This document shows, piece after piece, positions 23,854 to 33,006 of a stretch of 37,455 bases of DNA. The number at the start of each line of letters is the position of its first letter. Within the stretch, counting starts at the first letter, position 1. The DNA lies in assembly GCA_016342345.1 (NCBI GenBank), contig JAEINO010000037.1, positions 1-37,455 of the forward strand, given 5' to 3'. The notes under the pieces were generated by a model. The model saw nothing but the letters and a program-made list of their open reading frames with translations, had not been told where the DNA came from and searched no databases. A program made the position numbers and the translations under genes. This stretch comes from Pseudodesulfovibrio sp. GTDB taxonomy: Bacteria > Desulfobacterota > Desulfovibrionia > Desulfovibrionales > Desulfovibrionaceae.

Positions 23854-25149
23854 CTAAAATTCATCCGCTACGAGGCGGTCCACTATAATCGCAACCGCAC
23901 TTCTTACGGACAGATGGTTGTAGCCGTCCAAAAATCTGATCGGTCTTAAAATTCCCTCGGCTTTTCCGAGGACTTCTTCAGCCAATCCATGACCGGTTCC
24001 GAATACGAGCAAAACCGGTGATTTTACAAGCCATTTTTGCATTTCAGCAAAGGTCATTGCAGGCTCGGCCTCCTTGCTACGATCCAGTCTTGCTGAAGTA
24101 GCCGCGAGGCGGGGACATTGCCCTGTTTGCTCCTCGATGTCAAGGACCACAGCCTCTATATCATCAAAAACCTTGACCTTGGAAAAAGCTTCTGCACGGT
24201 CCGGGTTCGCCTTGCTGCCGGCACCATCCCTCCAATGGGAAAGAAGCTGCTCAGCCAGATCCTTCTGGTCCTGAATGGGTGTTGTAGCATAAAAACCACC
24301 CAATCCATAGCTGCATGCCACGCGTGACATGTCATGTAAATCGAGATTGGTCACGGAAACCGCAACTTTTTCCCCAAATTTGTTGAGAACCGGATAGTGC
24401 ACGAGCGCGATGTAAAGATTCCGTCCGAGACGGGTCCTTGGCAACTCGCGCAGGTAGTCGATATCTTCCACGGTCAACCGAGCTTCGGGCAACAAGTCCG
24501 GCCGGTCGCTCAGGGTCATCTCAAGGCTGCGTTCACGCCGCCACCATTCGATCTTGCCATGGTCACCGCCACGCAGGACTTCCGGCACGATAAGTCCGTT
24601 GTAGTCGTCCGGGCGGGTGTAATGCGGGTACTCCAGCACCCCGGAGGAAAAACTTTCCTCTTCACCGGAATCCTCATGCCCCATGAACCCCGGAAGCAAC
24701 CGGGAAACGGCCTCAATAAGGCAGACTGCTCCAGCCTCACCACCGTTAAGCACAAAATCGCCCACACTGACCAGTTCGATAGGAAAGAGGTCAAGCAAAC
24801 GCTCGTCAATGCCCTCATAGCGGCCACTGATAAGCGTGATGTCCTCTTCCGTGCCCAGTTCCTTGACATAAGCCTGCGTGAGGGGTTTACCACGAGGAGA
24901 AAGCATCATGATGCGGCCCGGAGCTTCGATGGATTCCAAAGCCTTGACCATGGGATCGAGCTTGAGCAACATGCCGGGACCGCCGCCAAAAGGCCGATCG
25001 TCCACGGATTTATGTATGTCGCCCGCAAAATGCCTCACATCTATGTAATCGAGATTTATCAGCCCTTTTTCAACGGCCTTGCCCATGAGCCCCGAAGAAA
25101 GCGGGGACTCGAAATAGTGCGGGAATATGCTGACTAAATGAAAATTCAT
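23854..25149 (-). CDS. trmD: tRNA (guanine-37-N1)-methyltransferase TrmD fused to a Tm1570-type methyltransferase domain
   Basis: A 431-residue protein, much longer than the usual 230-250. Residues 1 to about 240 are Trm[21 protein letters not shown], then the knot region [16 protein letters not shown] and [13 protein letters not shown], and LEYPHYTRP. From about 245 a second SPOUT-like domain follows ([35 protein letters not shown], then [14 protein letters not shown] and [13 protein letters not shown], a likely SAM-binding knot). This resembles the stand-alone Tm1570 family of RNA methyltransferases. The fusion is a single open frame without a stop. The ATG overlaps the rimM stop by four bases. 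Confidence 0.93.
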   Translation of the reverse strand: MNFHLVSIFPHYFESPLSSGLMGKAVEKGLINLDYIDVRHFAGDIHKSVDDRPFGGGPGMLLKLDPMVKALESIEAPGRIMMLSPRGKPLTQAYVKELGTEEDITLISGRYEGIDERLLDLFPIELVSVGDFVLNGGEAGAVCLIEAVSRLLPGFMGHEDSGEEESFSSGVLEYPHYTRPDDYNGLIVPEVLRGGDHGKIEWWRRERSLEMTLSDRPDLLPEARLTVEDIDYLRELPRTRLGRNLYIALVHYPVLNKFGEKVAVSVTNLDLHDMSRVACSYGLGGFYATTPIQDQKDLAEQLLSHWRDGAGSKANPDRAEAFSKVKVFDDIEAVVLDIEEQTGQCPRLAATSARLDRSKEAEPAMTFAEMQKWLVKSPVLLVFGTGHGLAEEVLGKAEGILRPIRFLDGYNHLSVRSAVAIIVDRLVADEF

Positions 25150-25754
25150 GACTGTTTGGGCTGTGGCTTGTTCCTGCGGGACGGACGTTTGTTTTTTTTC
25201 TTGGTCGTTCTCGGTGCCAGATAGATGTCCACAAGACCTTCGGGCGGATTCACCACAATGACCTCGGCGTCGAGATCAACATCCAGGACAAACTCGGGAA
25301 CCGCAGGGAGAAGAATCTCCCGCCCCTGCTCGTCAAGAATGCTCCAGACGTCCTGTCCTGCGTTCTCAAAGAAATTATCCAGCACACCAATCTCGGAGCC
25401 GTCCTCAAGAACGACCCTGCAACCCATCATTTCGTACAGGTAATTTTCGCCCTCATCCAGTTCGGGCAGATCGGCCTCTCGCACGAGCACGGTAAAGCCC
25501 CGCAATTCCTCAGCGCGATTACGATCATCAACACCATGAAGTTGCAACAGGACAAAGCCCTTGTGCTCCCGACAGGAGCGGACCGTGTAGGACTCAGGAG
25601 GGGTTTTCCCTTTTTGAAGGAACAGGGCAGACACCCGTCCGAAAATGGACGGGGAGTCTGCATTACTTTTGATGCAGAGCTCCCCGCTAATTCCGTGCGG
25701 TTTGACCACCCCACCCATGGGCACAAGACCCTTGGCGGAATGTTTATCTGTCAT
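25146..25754 (-). CDS. rimM: Ribosome maturation factor RimM
   Basis: A 202-residue 16S processing factor that binds S19 in the 30S head. The N-terminal barrel contains MGGVVKPHGISGELCIK, and the PRC-barrel domain has YLYEMMGCRVVLEDG, then IGVLDNFFENAGQDVW and EILLPAVPEFVLDVD. A basic tail (TTKKKNKRPSRR) follows, longer than in most RimM proteins. I chose ATG 25754, 13 bases past the khpA stop; the frame stays open upstream through khpA. No strong ribosome site is seen, so coupling to khpA is likely. Confidence 0.93.
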   Translation of the reverse strand: MTDKHSAKGLVPMGGVVKPHGISGELCIKSNADSPSIFGRVSALFLQKGKTPPESYTVRSCREHKGFVLLQLHGVDDRNRAEELRGFTVLVREADLPELDEGENYLYEMMGCRVVLEDGSEIGVLDNFFENAGQDVWSILDEQGREILLPAVPEFVLDVDLDAEVIVVNPPEGLVDIYLAPRTTKKKNKRPSRRNKPQPKQS

Positions 25755-25767
25755 TGGCTCGTCGGAG

Positions 25768-26001
25768 TTATTCGAGAATCTCCAAAACGGAACGTTTCCG
25801 AGCCTTGGTGCCGGCGGCACTCAGCAAGGTACGCATGGCACGAGCCGTACGGCCCTGCTTGCCTATCACCTTGCCAAGGTCTTCCTTGGCCACTTTAAGC
25901 TCGATAACCGAAGTCTGCTCGCCTTCGACTTCCAACACATGCACTTCGTCCGGGTTGTCCACCAGGGACTTGGCAATGTACTCAATCATCTCTTTCAGCA
26001 T
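25768..26001 (-). CDS. khpA: KH-domain RNA-binding protein KhpA
   Basis: A 77-residue single KH domain. It contains [19 protein letters not shown] at the start and the KH GxxG loop in [20 protein letters not shown]. Such proteins bind RNA, often with KhpB, and are usually encoded between rpsP and rimM, as here. GGAGGT lies seven bases upstream of the ATG. Confidence 0.95.
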   Translation of the reverse strand: MLKEMIEYIAKSLVDNPDEVHVLEVEGEQTSVIELKVAKEDLGKVIGKQGRTARAMRTLLSAAGTKARKRSVLEILE

Positions 26002-26020
26002 GACGTCTACCTCCGGTGTA

Positions 26021-26073
26021 GGCGCGTCGCCGCGCGCCCTGAACTTGAGCTGCCAAATGCGGTCCGGACCGCA
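26021..26073. other. Paired inverted repeats in the rpsP-khpA gap
   Basis: Two hairpin-forming sequences lie in the 120-base gap: GGCGCG (26021-26026) with CGCGCC (26033-26038), and a perfect 16-base palindrome TGCGGTCCGGACCGCA (26058-26073). No U-tract follows, so they are not ordinary terminators. They could stabilise mRNA or modulate khpA translation. Confidence 0.5.
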
Positions 26074-26121
26074 CAGACTGTACGAACATGAGAACGACAG
26101 CCTGTCTAAAGAAGCACGATG

Positions 26122-26361
26122 CTACTTGCCGGCCTTTTTCAGCAGAGAACGAACTGTATTGCTAGGCTCTGCGCCCTTTTCAAGCCACTTTTCGATCTTT
26201 TCCATTTCAAGGTTGACCACGTTGGGCTCAACCATCGGATTGAAATATCCAAGATACTCAACGGGACGTCCATCACGACGAGCTGCACTGTCAAGAGCAA
26301 CGATGCGATAGAAAGGACGCTTCTTGGAACCCATCCGGGTCATTCTGATTTTCATAGCCAT
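26122..26361 (-). CDS. rpsP: 30S ribosomal protein S16
   Basis: A 79-residue small-subunit protein. The blocks [34 protein letters not shown] and [19 protein letters not shown] are diagnostic. Two starts are possible, ATG 26361 (MAMKIR) or ATG 26355; a G-rich site (GGGGG) ten bases upstream of the first supports it. It lies between ffh and khpA in the conserved order. Confidence 0.98.
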   Translation of the reverse strand: MAMKIRMTRMGSKKRPFYRIVALDSAARRDGRPVEYLGYFNPMVEPNVVNLEMEKIEKWLEKGAEPSNTVRSLLKKAGK

Positions 26362-26452
26362 GGTTACTATACCCCCAATAATTTGTTAATACGTTTTTGC
26401 CTACTACTTGGCAAGTTGATTATCTCTTGAAAAACTTTCGCCTTCCCGGCCA

Positions 26453-27967
26453 CTATTTCTTTTTCTTTTTACGCTGTTTTTTCTTCAGCTTCTTTTTATT
26501 GCGCTCCTTGAGCGTCTTCTTGGACAAACCTTTCTTGCCACTATCTTCTTCCATTCCGGGCATTCCGGGCATTCCTTCCATTCCAGGCATGCCTCCGAGC
26601 GCGCTCATGTCAGGCATGCCGCCGCCCAGACCCGGAATTTTTGGCAAGCCGAACTTGCCCTTCTTCTTGCCGCCGCCCATCATGGACTGCATGACAGTGC
26701 TCATCTGTTTGAAATTCTTGATAAGCACGTTGACGTCCGCGACCTTGACGCCGGAACCCTTGGCAATACGTTCCTTGCGACTGGCGTTGATAAGCTTGGG
26801 TTGACGACGTTCCTTCATGGTCATTGAGGAAATGATCGCCTCGGTCCGCTTCATCTCATCTTCAGGCAGAACATCATTGCCCATCTGCTTCATGATGTTG
26901 CCCATGCCGGGAATCATCTTGAGCAAACCTTCCATGCTGCCAAGCTTCTTGAGCTTGCGCATGTGGCTGCGGAAATCTTCAAAATCGAATTCTGCCTTGG
27001 CCATTTTTTCGGCCATGGCCATGGCTTCATCTTCATCGATCTCGGACTGGGCCTTTTCGATGAGGGTCATCATGTCGCCCATGCCCAGAATTCGGGAAGC
27101 TATGCGATCCGGATGGAAAAGCTCCAGCTCGGACAACTTCTCTCCAACACCGACAAACTTGACAGGCTTGCCAGTGACGGTCTTGATGGAAAGGGCTGCA
27201 CCGCCTCGGGCGTCACCATCCATCTTGGTCAGAATAACCCCTGAAATACCAAGCTTCTCGTTGAAAGCCTCGGCAACAGTAACGGCATCCTGACCGGTCA
27301 TGGCGTCTGCCACGAACAAAATTTCCTGCGGGTTGCACGTGTCCCTGATGTCCTGAAGCTCCTGCATGAGAAGCTCATCAATGTGCAGTCGTCCCGCGGT
27401 ATCGAAAAGCACGAGATCGCAGCCGAGTTCCTCGGCCTTTATCAGCGCATCCTGACAGATATCCACCGGGTTCATGTCCGTGGTGGACGGATAAACCGGA
27501 CAGTCAAGCTGCTTGGCCAGCGTTGTCAACTGGTCGATGGCAGCAGGACGATAGACATCAGCCGGAACAAGGTATGGTTTCTTGCCATGCTGTTTTCGCA
27601 AAAACAAAGCCAACTTGCCCGAAGAAGTCGTCTTACCCGATCCCTGCAAACCGACCATCATCAGCTTGAGCGGCTTGGCCTTGAGATCCAGATCCTGCTG
27701 TTCGCCACCCAGAAGCTCGATAAGCTCCTCGTTGACGATCTTGATTATCTGCTGACCGGGATCAAGGCCCTTGGAGACCTCTTCCCCCAAAGCGCGTTCC
27801 CCGACCTGATCGACGAACCCCTTGACCACCTTGAAGTTGACATCAGCTTCGAGCAGCGCAAGCCGCACCTCACGCAACCCATCCTTGATGTTGGTCTCAT
27901 CAAGTTGCTTTTGGCCTTTGAACTTTTGAAAAGCATTGCCAAGTCTGTCTTGAAGGCTCTCGAACAA
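26453..27967 (-). CDS. ffh: Signal recognition particle protein Ffh
   Basis: A 504-residue SRP GTPase that targets membrane proteins to the translocon. The G domain shows GLQGSGKTTSSGKLA (about residue 109), DTAGRLHIDELL and TKMDGDARGG. The M domain holds the methionine-rich SRP-RNA-binding segment (IPGMGNIMKQMG, then SGVKVADVNVLIKNFKQM). The tail is unusual: repeated Gly-Met-Pro units (GMPGMEGMPGMPGME) then a Lys-rich end. The first codon appears to be TTG at 27967, with GGGAGA nine bases upstream; no in-frame ATG gives a normal N-terminus. SRP RNA was not found. Confidence 0.97.
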   Translation of the reverse strand: MFESLQDRLGNAFQKFKGQKQLDETNIKDGLREVRLALLEADVNFKVVKGFVDQVGERALGEEVSKGLDPGQQIIKIVNEELIELLGGEQQDLDLKAKPLKLMMVGLQGSGKTTSSGKLALFLRKQHGKKPYLVPADVYRPAAIDQLTTLAKQLDCPVYPSTTDMNPVDICQDALIKAEELGCDLVLFDTAGRLHIDELLMQELQDIRDTCNPQEILFVADAMTGQDAVTVAEAFNEKLGISGVILTKMDGDARGGAALSIKTVTGKPVKFVGVGEKLSELELFHPDRIASRILGMGDMMTLIEKAQSEIDEDEAMAMAEKMAKAEFDFEDFRSHMRKLKKLGSMEGLLKMIPGMGNIMKQMGNDVLPEDEMKRTEAIISSMTMKERRQPKLINASRKERIAKGSGVKVADVNVLIKNFKQMSTVMQSMMGGGKKKGKFGLPKIPGLGGGMPDMSALGGMPGMEGMPGMPGMEEDSGKKGLSKKTLKERNKKKLKKKQRKKKKK

Positions 27968-28327
27968 GTGTTCTATCTCCCGAATTTACCTCATTATCCA
28001 CACGCAAATATCCCGTCCAGCGCGGGCAAAGAGGGGGTTTGTTAAGCCAGAATGGGGATATAGTCAAGCACGATACCTCTGCCAGACACCGCAAAAAAGC
28101 CTTCGGAAGCCTCCTGCCAGACGCACAAGCGATGCATCGCCGACCGCTTCATATAGACGATCATCAGATGCCGAAACTCGCACAAGGTATGGACATGTTC
28201 TCCAGGCATTCCTGCCACTCAGACACTAACGGACAGCCGCAACCAATGCGTGACCGGAAAGGCTACGGCAGCCGGACAAGCCCCTATCCGTTGCATCCGC
28301 AGCCATTATGTGCAAACAATCTAATGC
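27968..28327. other. Intergenic region between ffh and the channel gene
   Basis: About 360 bases between divergent genes. It contains the ffh-side promoter (28039-28067). Beyond that I see no RNA gene, terminator or repeat. Small open frames here have no family resemblance. Confidence 0.5.
28039..28067 (-). promoter_or_regulatory. Probable sigma-70 promoter for the ffh operon
   Basis: On the minus strand TTGACT (28062-28067) is followed after 17 bases by TAACAA (28039-28044). The -35 is one base from consensus; the -10 is weaker. It lies about 70 bases upstream of the ffh start. Confidence 0.55.
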
Positions 28328-29128
28328 ATGAAAGATACCGCAAATAATTCATTCATTCAAATTGCCTTCACCCATTTCGTTCCCTGTTTTTTCCTGGGAG
28401 TTATCTCTCTCTATTTACTCCAGAGCATCTTCCCGCAGGACATTATCCGCAACCTCATCGACAACAGAATCAACCTGACGGATTTGGGTATTGCCTCGCT
28501 CAACGGAGTCCTTGTCGCCAGTGTCGTGACCGCTTTCCACTTGCGACACAACCGCCGGGTGCGCAAGGGACTTTCATGGCTCAACGAGCCAGCCAGCAAG
28601 AGAAAAATCCGTCATGCAGCACTGGTCGGCTTCATCGGCGGATCTTTCGATATCCTTTTCGGACTCCACAATGTCGGCATTCTCGTGCTGACCCTGTTCG
28701 TACTGATGATACTCCTCTGGCATTTGCGGGTCTTTTCCAAGGATATCGTAAGAATGCTCAGTCCAGGAAACAACGCCACCTGGGCTGATGTAACGGAACT
28801 GCTCCGCATATACCTGAACATGCTGGCCGGGTTCACCCTTGTCAACGCTACTCTGGAAGCATCTCACCTTCTGCTCGGTTCACCACCGGCATTCGGATTC
28901 GGCTCGCAACAGGGCCAACTTTTTATCGATGCGCTGTACTACACAGTCGTCACCATGGCCACGCTCGGCTATGGCGACATAGTTCCAATGACATGGGATG
29001 CCAAGCTCCTGCTCATATGCCAGTGCCTTGTCAGTTACATCATGTTCGCACTGATGGTCGGCATCATCACCCGAGGTGTGGTCAATGCAAGCCCGGTTTC
29101 CTTCCCACCCCAAGACTCAAAAGACTAG
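28328..29128 (+). CDS. Potassium channel-like membrane protein
   Basis: A 266-residue membrane protein. An amphipathic pore helix and selectivity filter are visible at the C-terminal end: YYTVVTMATLGYGDIVP, with TLGYGD at residues 212-217, flanked by helices at about 160-182 and 225-248. Four further hydrophobic segments precede the pore (about 13-35, 52-70, 97-112, 115-131). No voltage-sensor arginine ladder, RCK or TrkA domain is present. I infer potassium conduction from the filter alone. The gene stands alone on the plus strand, convergent with the DksA-like gene. Confidence 0.8.
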   Translation: MKDTANNSFIQIAFTHFVPCFFLGVISLYLLQSIFPQDIIRNLIDNRINLTDLGIASLNGVLVASVVTAFHLRHNRRVRKGLSWLNEPASKRKIRHAALVGFIGGSFDILFGLHNVGILVLTLFVLMILLWHLRVFSKDIVRMLSPGNNATWADVTELLRIYLNMLAGFTLVNATLEASHLLLGSPPAFGFGSQQGQLFIDALYYTVVTMATLGYGDIVPMTWDAKLLLICQCLVSYIMFALMVGIITRGVVNASPVSFPPQDSKD

Positions 29129-29155
29129 AGATATCCCCAAGCTGGATTCAGCCGG

Positions 29156-29491
29156 CTACTCGGCACACTCCACACAATACTCGGTCTCTGGCATGGCCTT
29201 GAGTCTGGCCATGGGGATAGGTTCACCGCATTCAGAGCACAGGCCGAAGTCCTCATCCTCATCCACCTGCTTCATGGCTTCCCCGAGTCGTGCCAATCGC
29301 ACCAGGCTCTTGGACAACTGGGCCTTGACCACAGACTGGTTGACGATGTTATCCATGCGCGAAATGCGGCCAATGGCGTTGTCCGGTGCCACGGGCTTGA
29401 CCAGTTCCTTGAGCCGGGGGATCTCCGTTTTCAAGCTTTCCATCTCGGCCAGGGCATATTCCTTGAATTCCTTTTTCTGCTTTTCTGTCAT
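29156..29491 (-). CDS. DksA/TraR-type zinc finger protein
   Basis: A 111-residue protein with a long helical hairpin N-terminal part and a C-terminal four-cysteine zinc finger (Cys85, Cys88, Cys106, Cys109: CSECGEPIP and YCVECA). This matches the DksA/TraR family, which binds the RNA polymerase secondary channel. The hairpin-tip region PDNAIGRISRMD resembles TraR-like members rather than the DxxDxA tip of classical DksA, so effects on transcription are uncertain. It starts four bases after the aminotransferase stop and is probably co-transcribed. Confidence 0.87.
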   Translation of the reverse strand: MTEKQKKEFKEYALAEMESLKTEIPRLKELVKPVAPDNAIGRISRMDNIVNQSVVKAQLSKSLVRLARLGEAMKQVDEDEDFGLCSECGEPIPMARLKAMPETEYCVECAE

Positions 29492-29494
29492 GGA

Positions 29495-30649
29495 CTAGAT
29501 CTCCTTCAATCTGTTCATGGCATCATCAAGAACAGGCATTTCCTTGGCAAAACAGAAACGAGCCAGGGTCTCCCCTACCGGTCCCTGATAAAAGGCCGAA
29601 CCCGGCACACAGGCCACGCCGGTTTTCTCCAGTAAATACATGGCCCGTTCCTTGGAAGTGGCCCCAGGCAGGCTCGTCACATCAGCCAAGGTGTAATAAG
29701 CCCCTTCGGGAACATGAGGTGTCAAACCGATATCGCGCAGGGTGTCGCAAAAAAGATTCCGCTTCATCTGATGATCATCCGAAATGGACTGGTAATATTC
29801 CGGGCCAAGTTCATCCAGACCTCGTGCCGCCCCCATCTGCAAGGGAGCTGGGGCGCAGACATAAACCAGATCGCTGAAATGACCGATTGCCAATGCCCAC
29901 TCAGGGTCACAAATGGCATAACCCAATCGCCAGCCAGTGATGGCAAACACCTTGGACAAGCCGGAAATGGTGATGGTCCGTCGAGACATACCCGGCAAGG
30001 AAGCCGGTGTGACATGCTCACGGCCATCAAAAACAAAATGCTCATAAATCTCATCGGTAAACACGAAAAGGTCGTGGGCCTCGGCAAAATCAGCGATAAG
30101 TTCAAGCTCTTGGCGAGTAAACACCTTGCCCGCCGGATTGGACGGCGTATTCAGGATCATCGCCCGGGTCTTGGCGGTCACGGCCCTCTCCAGATCATCG
30201 GCAACAATATCCCAATTCGGTGGTTCCAGAGTCACATAGACCGGCTTGATGCCGAGGGAGGCCAGGGTCACGACATGATAGCCATAGTATGGCTCGAACA
30301 CGATGACCTCGTCACCCTCGTCAAGCAGGGCCAGACAGGTGGAATAGAAGGCACCCGTGGCTCCGGCTGATGCAACCACCTGGCCTTCAGGGTCCACGTC
30401 CATACCGGTACACCGTTTCTGTTTGGCGGCAATGGCCTTCCTGAATTCGGGACGCCCGTCAAAGCGGGTATAGATATTCGTCCCATGTTCCATGGCTGCT
30501 GCGGCTCCCTGAATGACAACATCGGGCACAGGCAGATCGCAAACGCCCTGAGCCAGATTGATGCCACCTCTTCTGGCGCACTCTATGGACATGTTCCTGA
30601 TTTCAGACTGGGCGACCAGAGGTCTTCGTTTGCTCACTGTAAGCGTCAT
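29495..30649 (-). CDS. Class I/II pyridoxal-phosphate aminotransferase
   Basis: A 384-residue PLP enzyme of the aspartate aminotransferase fold type I. Lys233 in SGLSKVFAITGWRLGY would form the Schiff base; FTDEIYEHF (Asp199) and NTPSNPAGKVF are further hallmarks. RFCFAKE near the C-terminus supplies the substrate-carboxylate arginine. Kynurenine/methionine-type or aspartate-type substrates are possible; I cannot decide. I chose the ATG at 30649, preceded by a GAGAGAG purine stretch, over the longer frame start at 30730. Confidence 0.9.
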   Translation of the reverse strand: MTLTVSKRRPLVAQSEIRNMSIECARRGGINLAQGVCDLPVPDVVIQGAAAAMEHGTNIYTRFDGRPEFRKAIAAKQKRCTGMDVDPEGQVVASAGATGAFYSTCLALLDEGDEVIVFEPYYGYHVVTLASLGIKPVYVTLEPPNWDIVADDLERAVTAKTRAMILNTPSNPAGKVFTRQELELIADFAEAHDLFVFTDEIYEHFVFDGREHVTPASLPGMSRRTITISGLSKVFAITGWRLGYAICDPEWALAIGHFSDLVYVCAPAPLQMGAARGLDELGPEYYQSISDDHQMKRNLFCDTLRDIGLTPHVPEGAYYTLADVTSLPGATSKERAMYLLEKTGVACVPGSAFYQGPVGETLARFCFAKEMPVLDDAMNRLKEI

Positions 30650-30786
30650 GGGGGTCTCTCTCACTTGTTGGCTGTCATGAAACCGGATTACCGGGCCAGA
30701 CATTGAAAGCCGAGTTTCAAATTTACACAATCTCTTCTTTCACGTCCCGACAAGACTGTGGTAAACAGATTGAAGGGAGACCATAT

Positions 30787-31536
30787 ATGAGTTCCTTTCG
30801 GAATAAAACCCTCGTGCTGACAGGCGCATCCATGGGCATAGGAAAGGCCCTTGCCCTGGGACTTGCCCAGGAAGGAGTCAACCTCGTCCTGGGTGCCCGA
30901 ACCCAAGACAAACTGCTACAAACCCGCAATGCCTGCCGCAAGCTCGGAGTCAAGGCGGAATGCCTGACCGGAGACGTTTCCTCGTCCAACGTGGCTCAGG
31001 AACTGATCCAGACCGCCAATGAACTGGGCGACTTCTACGGATTCATCCACGCTGCCGGGGTTCTCGCTCCCGGCCCCACACTCTGGGAACTGAACAAGAC
31101 ACAATTCAACGAAGTCATGGACGCGTCGGTGAACGCTGCCCACCAGCTCATCCGACACGCCACCCCGCTGCTCCTGTGGCGAGGTGAAGGACTGGCCGTA
31201 TTCTTTGGTTCCGGAGCAGCCGACCAGGCCCAACCCGGCATTGGGGCTTATTGTGCAGCCAAAGCTGCCGAGGAATCACTGGCCCGGCAACTAGCTGTCG
31301 AAGCCCCTCCCATCACCACCATCATCTGGCGGCCCGGCATCGTGGAAACCCGCATGCAAATTGGTGCCCGCAATGCCAAGGGAGGCGGAGCCGAACAGCT
31401 CCGGTCAGTCTTTACGCCATGGAAGGAAAAAGGAATGCTTCTGACTCCCGAAGAATCAGCTCACGGCCTGATACAATTCCTGAAAGGGAATCCCCGCGCC
31501 TACCACGGGAAAATAGCGGATATCAGAGACGTGTAA
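30787..31536 (+). CDS. Short-chain dehydrogenase/reductase
   Basis: A 249-residue SDR. The cofactor motif is TGASMGIG (12-19), an HAAG stretch near 88 replaces NAAG, and the catalytic residues are Ser142 and Y-CAA-K at 155-159. The PG motif lies in WRPGIVETRM. The substrate is unknown. The ATG at 30787 has GGGAGA seven bases upstream; the longer frame start at 30703 is unlikely. It may be followed by the lipoprotein gene on the same strand. Confidence 0.9.
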   Translation: MSSFRNKTLVLTGASMGIGKALALGLAQEGVNLVLGARTQDKLLQTRNACRKLGVKAECLTGDVSSSNVAQELIQTANELGDFYGFIHAAGVLAPGPTLWELNKTQFNEVMDASVNAAHQLIRHATPLLLWRGEGLAVFFGSGAADQAQPGIGAYCAAKAAEESLARQLAVEAPPITTIIWRPGIVETRMQIGARNAKGGGAEQLRSVFTPWKEKGMLLTPEESAHGLIQFLKGNPRAYHGKIADIRDV

Positions 31537-31610
31537 CCATTCTTGACCACAAAAAGCCCCCAAGAGCTGACAAGGATTCACAGGTTCCACTCTCACCCGA
31601 AGGAGATCCC

Positions 31611-32168
31611 ATGAATAAAATATCATACGCCCTCAGCCTGTTTGTCCTTCTCGGCCTGCTTGTCGCCTGCGGCGGAGAGGAAGAAACCGACACTGTGAAA
31701 TTCTCCGAAACCGAACCCATGACCGAAAAAGTCCAGTCTCCTTTCACCTCTGCCGAATTCGAGAAATTTCTCAAGGATCTTCCGTTCATTCCGGGCATGA
31801 CCATCAGAGACGGGATCGCTACGGAAAACGCCTCAGCCAACCAAGCCCCCCTGTCCGACAAGGACCTGTCAACCGTCAAGAGCCTTGGATGGGACGAGGA
31901 ACGGTTCATGTACATATACAGTCATTCCGTCTCCGTCATGAGTGTGGAGCAGATGACTCAGGTCATGGCCGAAATGAATGCGCAGATGGAGAACATGCCT
32001 GAGGAACAGAAGCAGATGATGAAGCAGATGATGAACGATCAGGTACGGGGACAGATGGACGAACTCAAGGTCGAAGTAGACAATCTTGTCCCCCCCTCGG
32101 AGCAGACCATCATCCGGGACAATCTCAACGCGCTTTACACTGCCCTCGGCATCCAGAAACAATACTGA
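31611..32168 (+). CDS. Putative lipoprotein of unknown function
   Basis: A 185-residue protein with a lipoprotein signal (LLVAC, Cys20). The mature part is acidic, with a Met-rich helical segment (MAEMNAQMENMPEEQKQMMK, about residues 122-142) likely to form a coiled coil. I recognise no family. An ideal AAGGAG site lies five bases upstream. It follows the SDR gene by about 75 bases and ends against the methyltransferase gene on the other strand. Confidence 0.8.
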   Translation: MNKISYALSLFVLLGLLVACGGEEETDTVKFSETEPMTEKVQSPFTSAEFEKFLKDLPFIPGMTIRDGIATENASANQAPLSDKDLSTVKSLGWDEERFMYIYSHSVSVMSVEQMTQVMAEMNAQMENMPEEQKQMMKQMMNDQVRGQMDELKVEVDNLVPPSEQTIIRDNLNALYTALGIQKQY

Positions 32169-32217
32169 TCGTCAAATCAGGGCATGGATTTGCGTACTGC
32201 GACCACAGGATCAGCCC

Positions 32218-32841
32218 CTATTTTGTCGCCTTCACGCAATGCATGCCCGAATCCGGGCCATTGGCATGGTGAATTTCGATGGAGGAAAACCCCGCATTTT
32301 CCAAAAGTGCATGAACATCTTCGGGAGAATACAGACTGAAAACATCCTTGCTCAAGGGTTTGGCCTTCATGCTTTCCTTGCCGACAAACGCGAGGACCAG
32401 CGAACCTCCGGGCTTCAGAATATCCAGAATCCTGTCGGATGTCGCTTCCGGGTCAGGCCAGAAATAAATAGTATTCGCCGAGCAGACCGAATTGAACGAA
32501 TCCGGTTCATATGGCATTTCGTCAAAATTACCCCGGCTCAACTGCACCCGGCCCTCCACGACATGATGCCTGTTCCTTTTTCGGGCCAAATCTACCATGG
32601 TGTCGGAAAAATCAATCCCCTCCACAACCCCGTCAGTGAGAGCATTCGCCATTTTGCACACCACTGTGCCGGTTCCGAATCCGATTTCCAGAATCCGGTC
32701 ACTCCCGCTTGCTTCCACAAGCCCGACCATGCGCTGATTCAAGACACGATTGCCCTTGTCAAATATTATGGGAGCACAAAAACGCCCGAACAAACCGGAT
32801 GGTTTGCGAGCCTGACGGGAAAAAAAATCCTTGAACGACAT
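32218..32841 (-). CDS. Class I SAM-dependent methyltransferase
   Basis: A 207-residue methyltransferase. Motif I is ILEIGFGTGTV near residues 50-60, followed by VEGIDFSDTMVDLARKR and the FNSVCSANTIYFWPDPE post-motif. Resembles the UbiE/Methyltransf_11 group; the substrate is unknown. The ATG at 32841 has GGAG about eight bases upstream; a TTG six codons earlier is less likely. It is downstream of the glycosyltransferase gene but separated by 165 bases with its own promoter. Confidence 0.87.
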   Translation of the reverse strand: MSFKDFFSRQARKPSGLFGRFCAPIIFDKGNRVLNQRMVGLVEASGSDRILEIGFGTGTVVCKMANALTDGVVEGIDFSDTMVDLARKRNRHHVVEGRVQLSRGNFDEMPYEPDSFNSVCSANTIYFWPDPEATSDRILDILKPGGSLVLAFVGKESMKAKPLSKDVFSLYSPEDVHALLENAGFSSIEIHHANGPDSGMHCVKATK

Positions 32842-32931
32842 GCCTGACTCCGATTTCAAAACGGGAATGACCCGATATCACACAACTCTTCCAGAATTTT
32901 TCATGCACGCAACAACTTTTCGTGTAATTTA

Positions 32932-32960
32932 TGCATAATTCGTAACACTGATTTTGTAAA
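32932..32960 (-). promoter_or_regulatory. Probable sigma-70 promoter for the methyltransferase gene
   Basis: On the minus strand TTTACA (32955-32960) and TATGCA (32932-32937) are 17 bases apart, about 90 bases upstream of the start codon at 32841. Confidence 0.45.
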
Positions 32961-33006
32961 GAATTCCATGCTCTGTCGGGTCTTGAACACGCGTGCCATT
33001 GTGCTG

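Noticed and set aside
27968..28327. SRP RNA gene near ffh
   Set aside because: The conserved GGAAGGAAGCAG-type tetraloop region of 4.5S RNA was not found on either strand.
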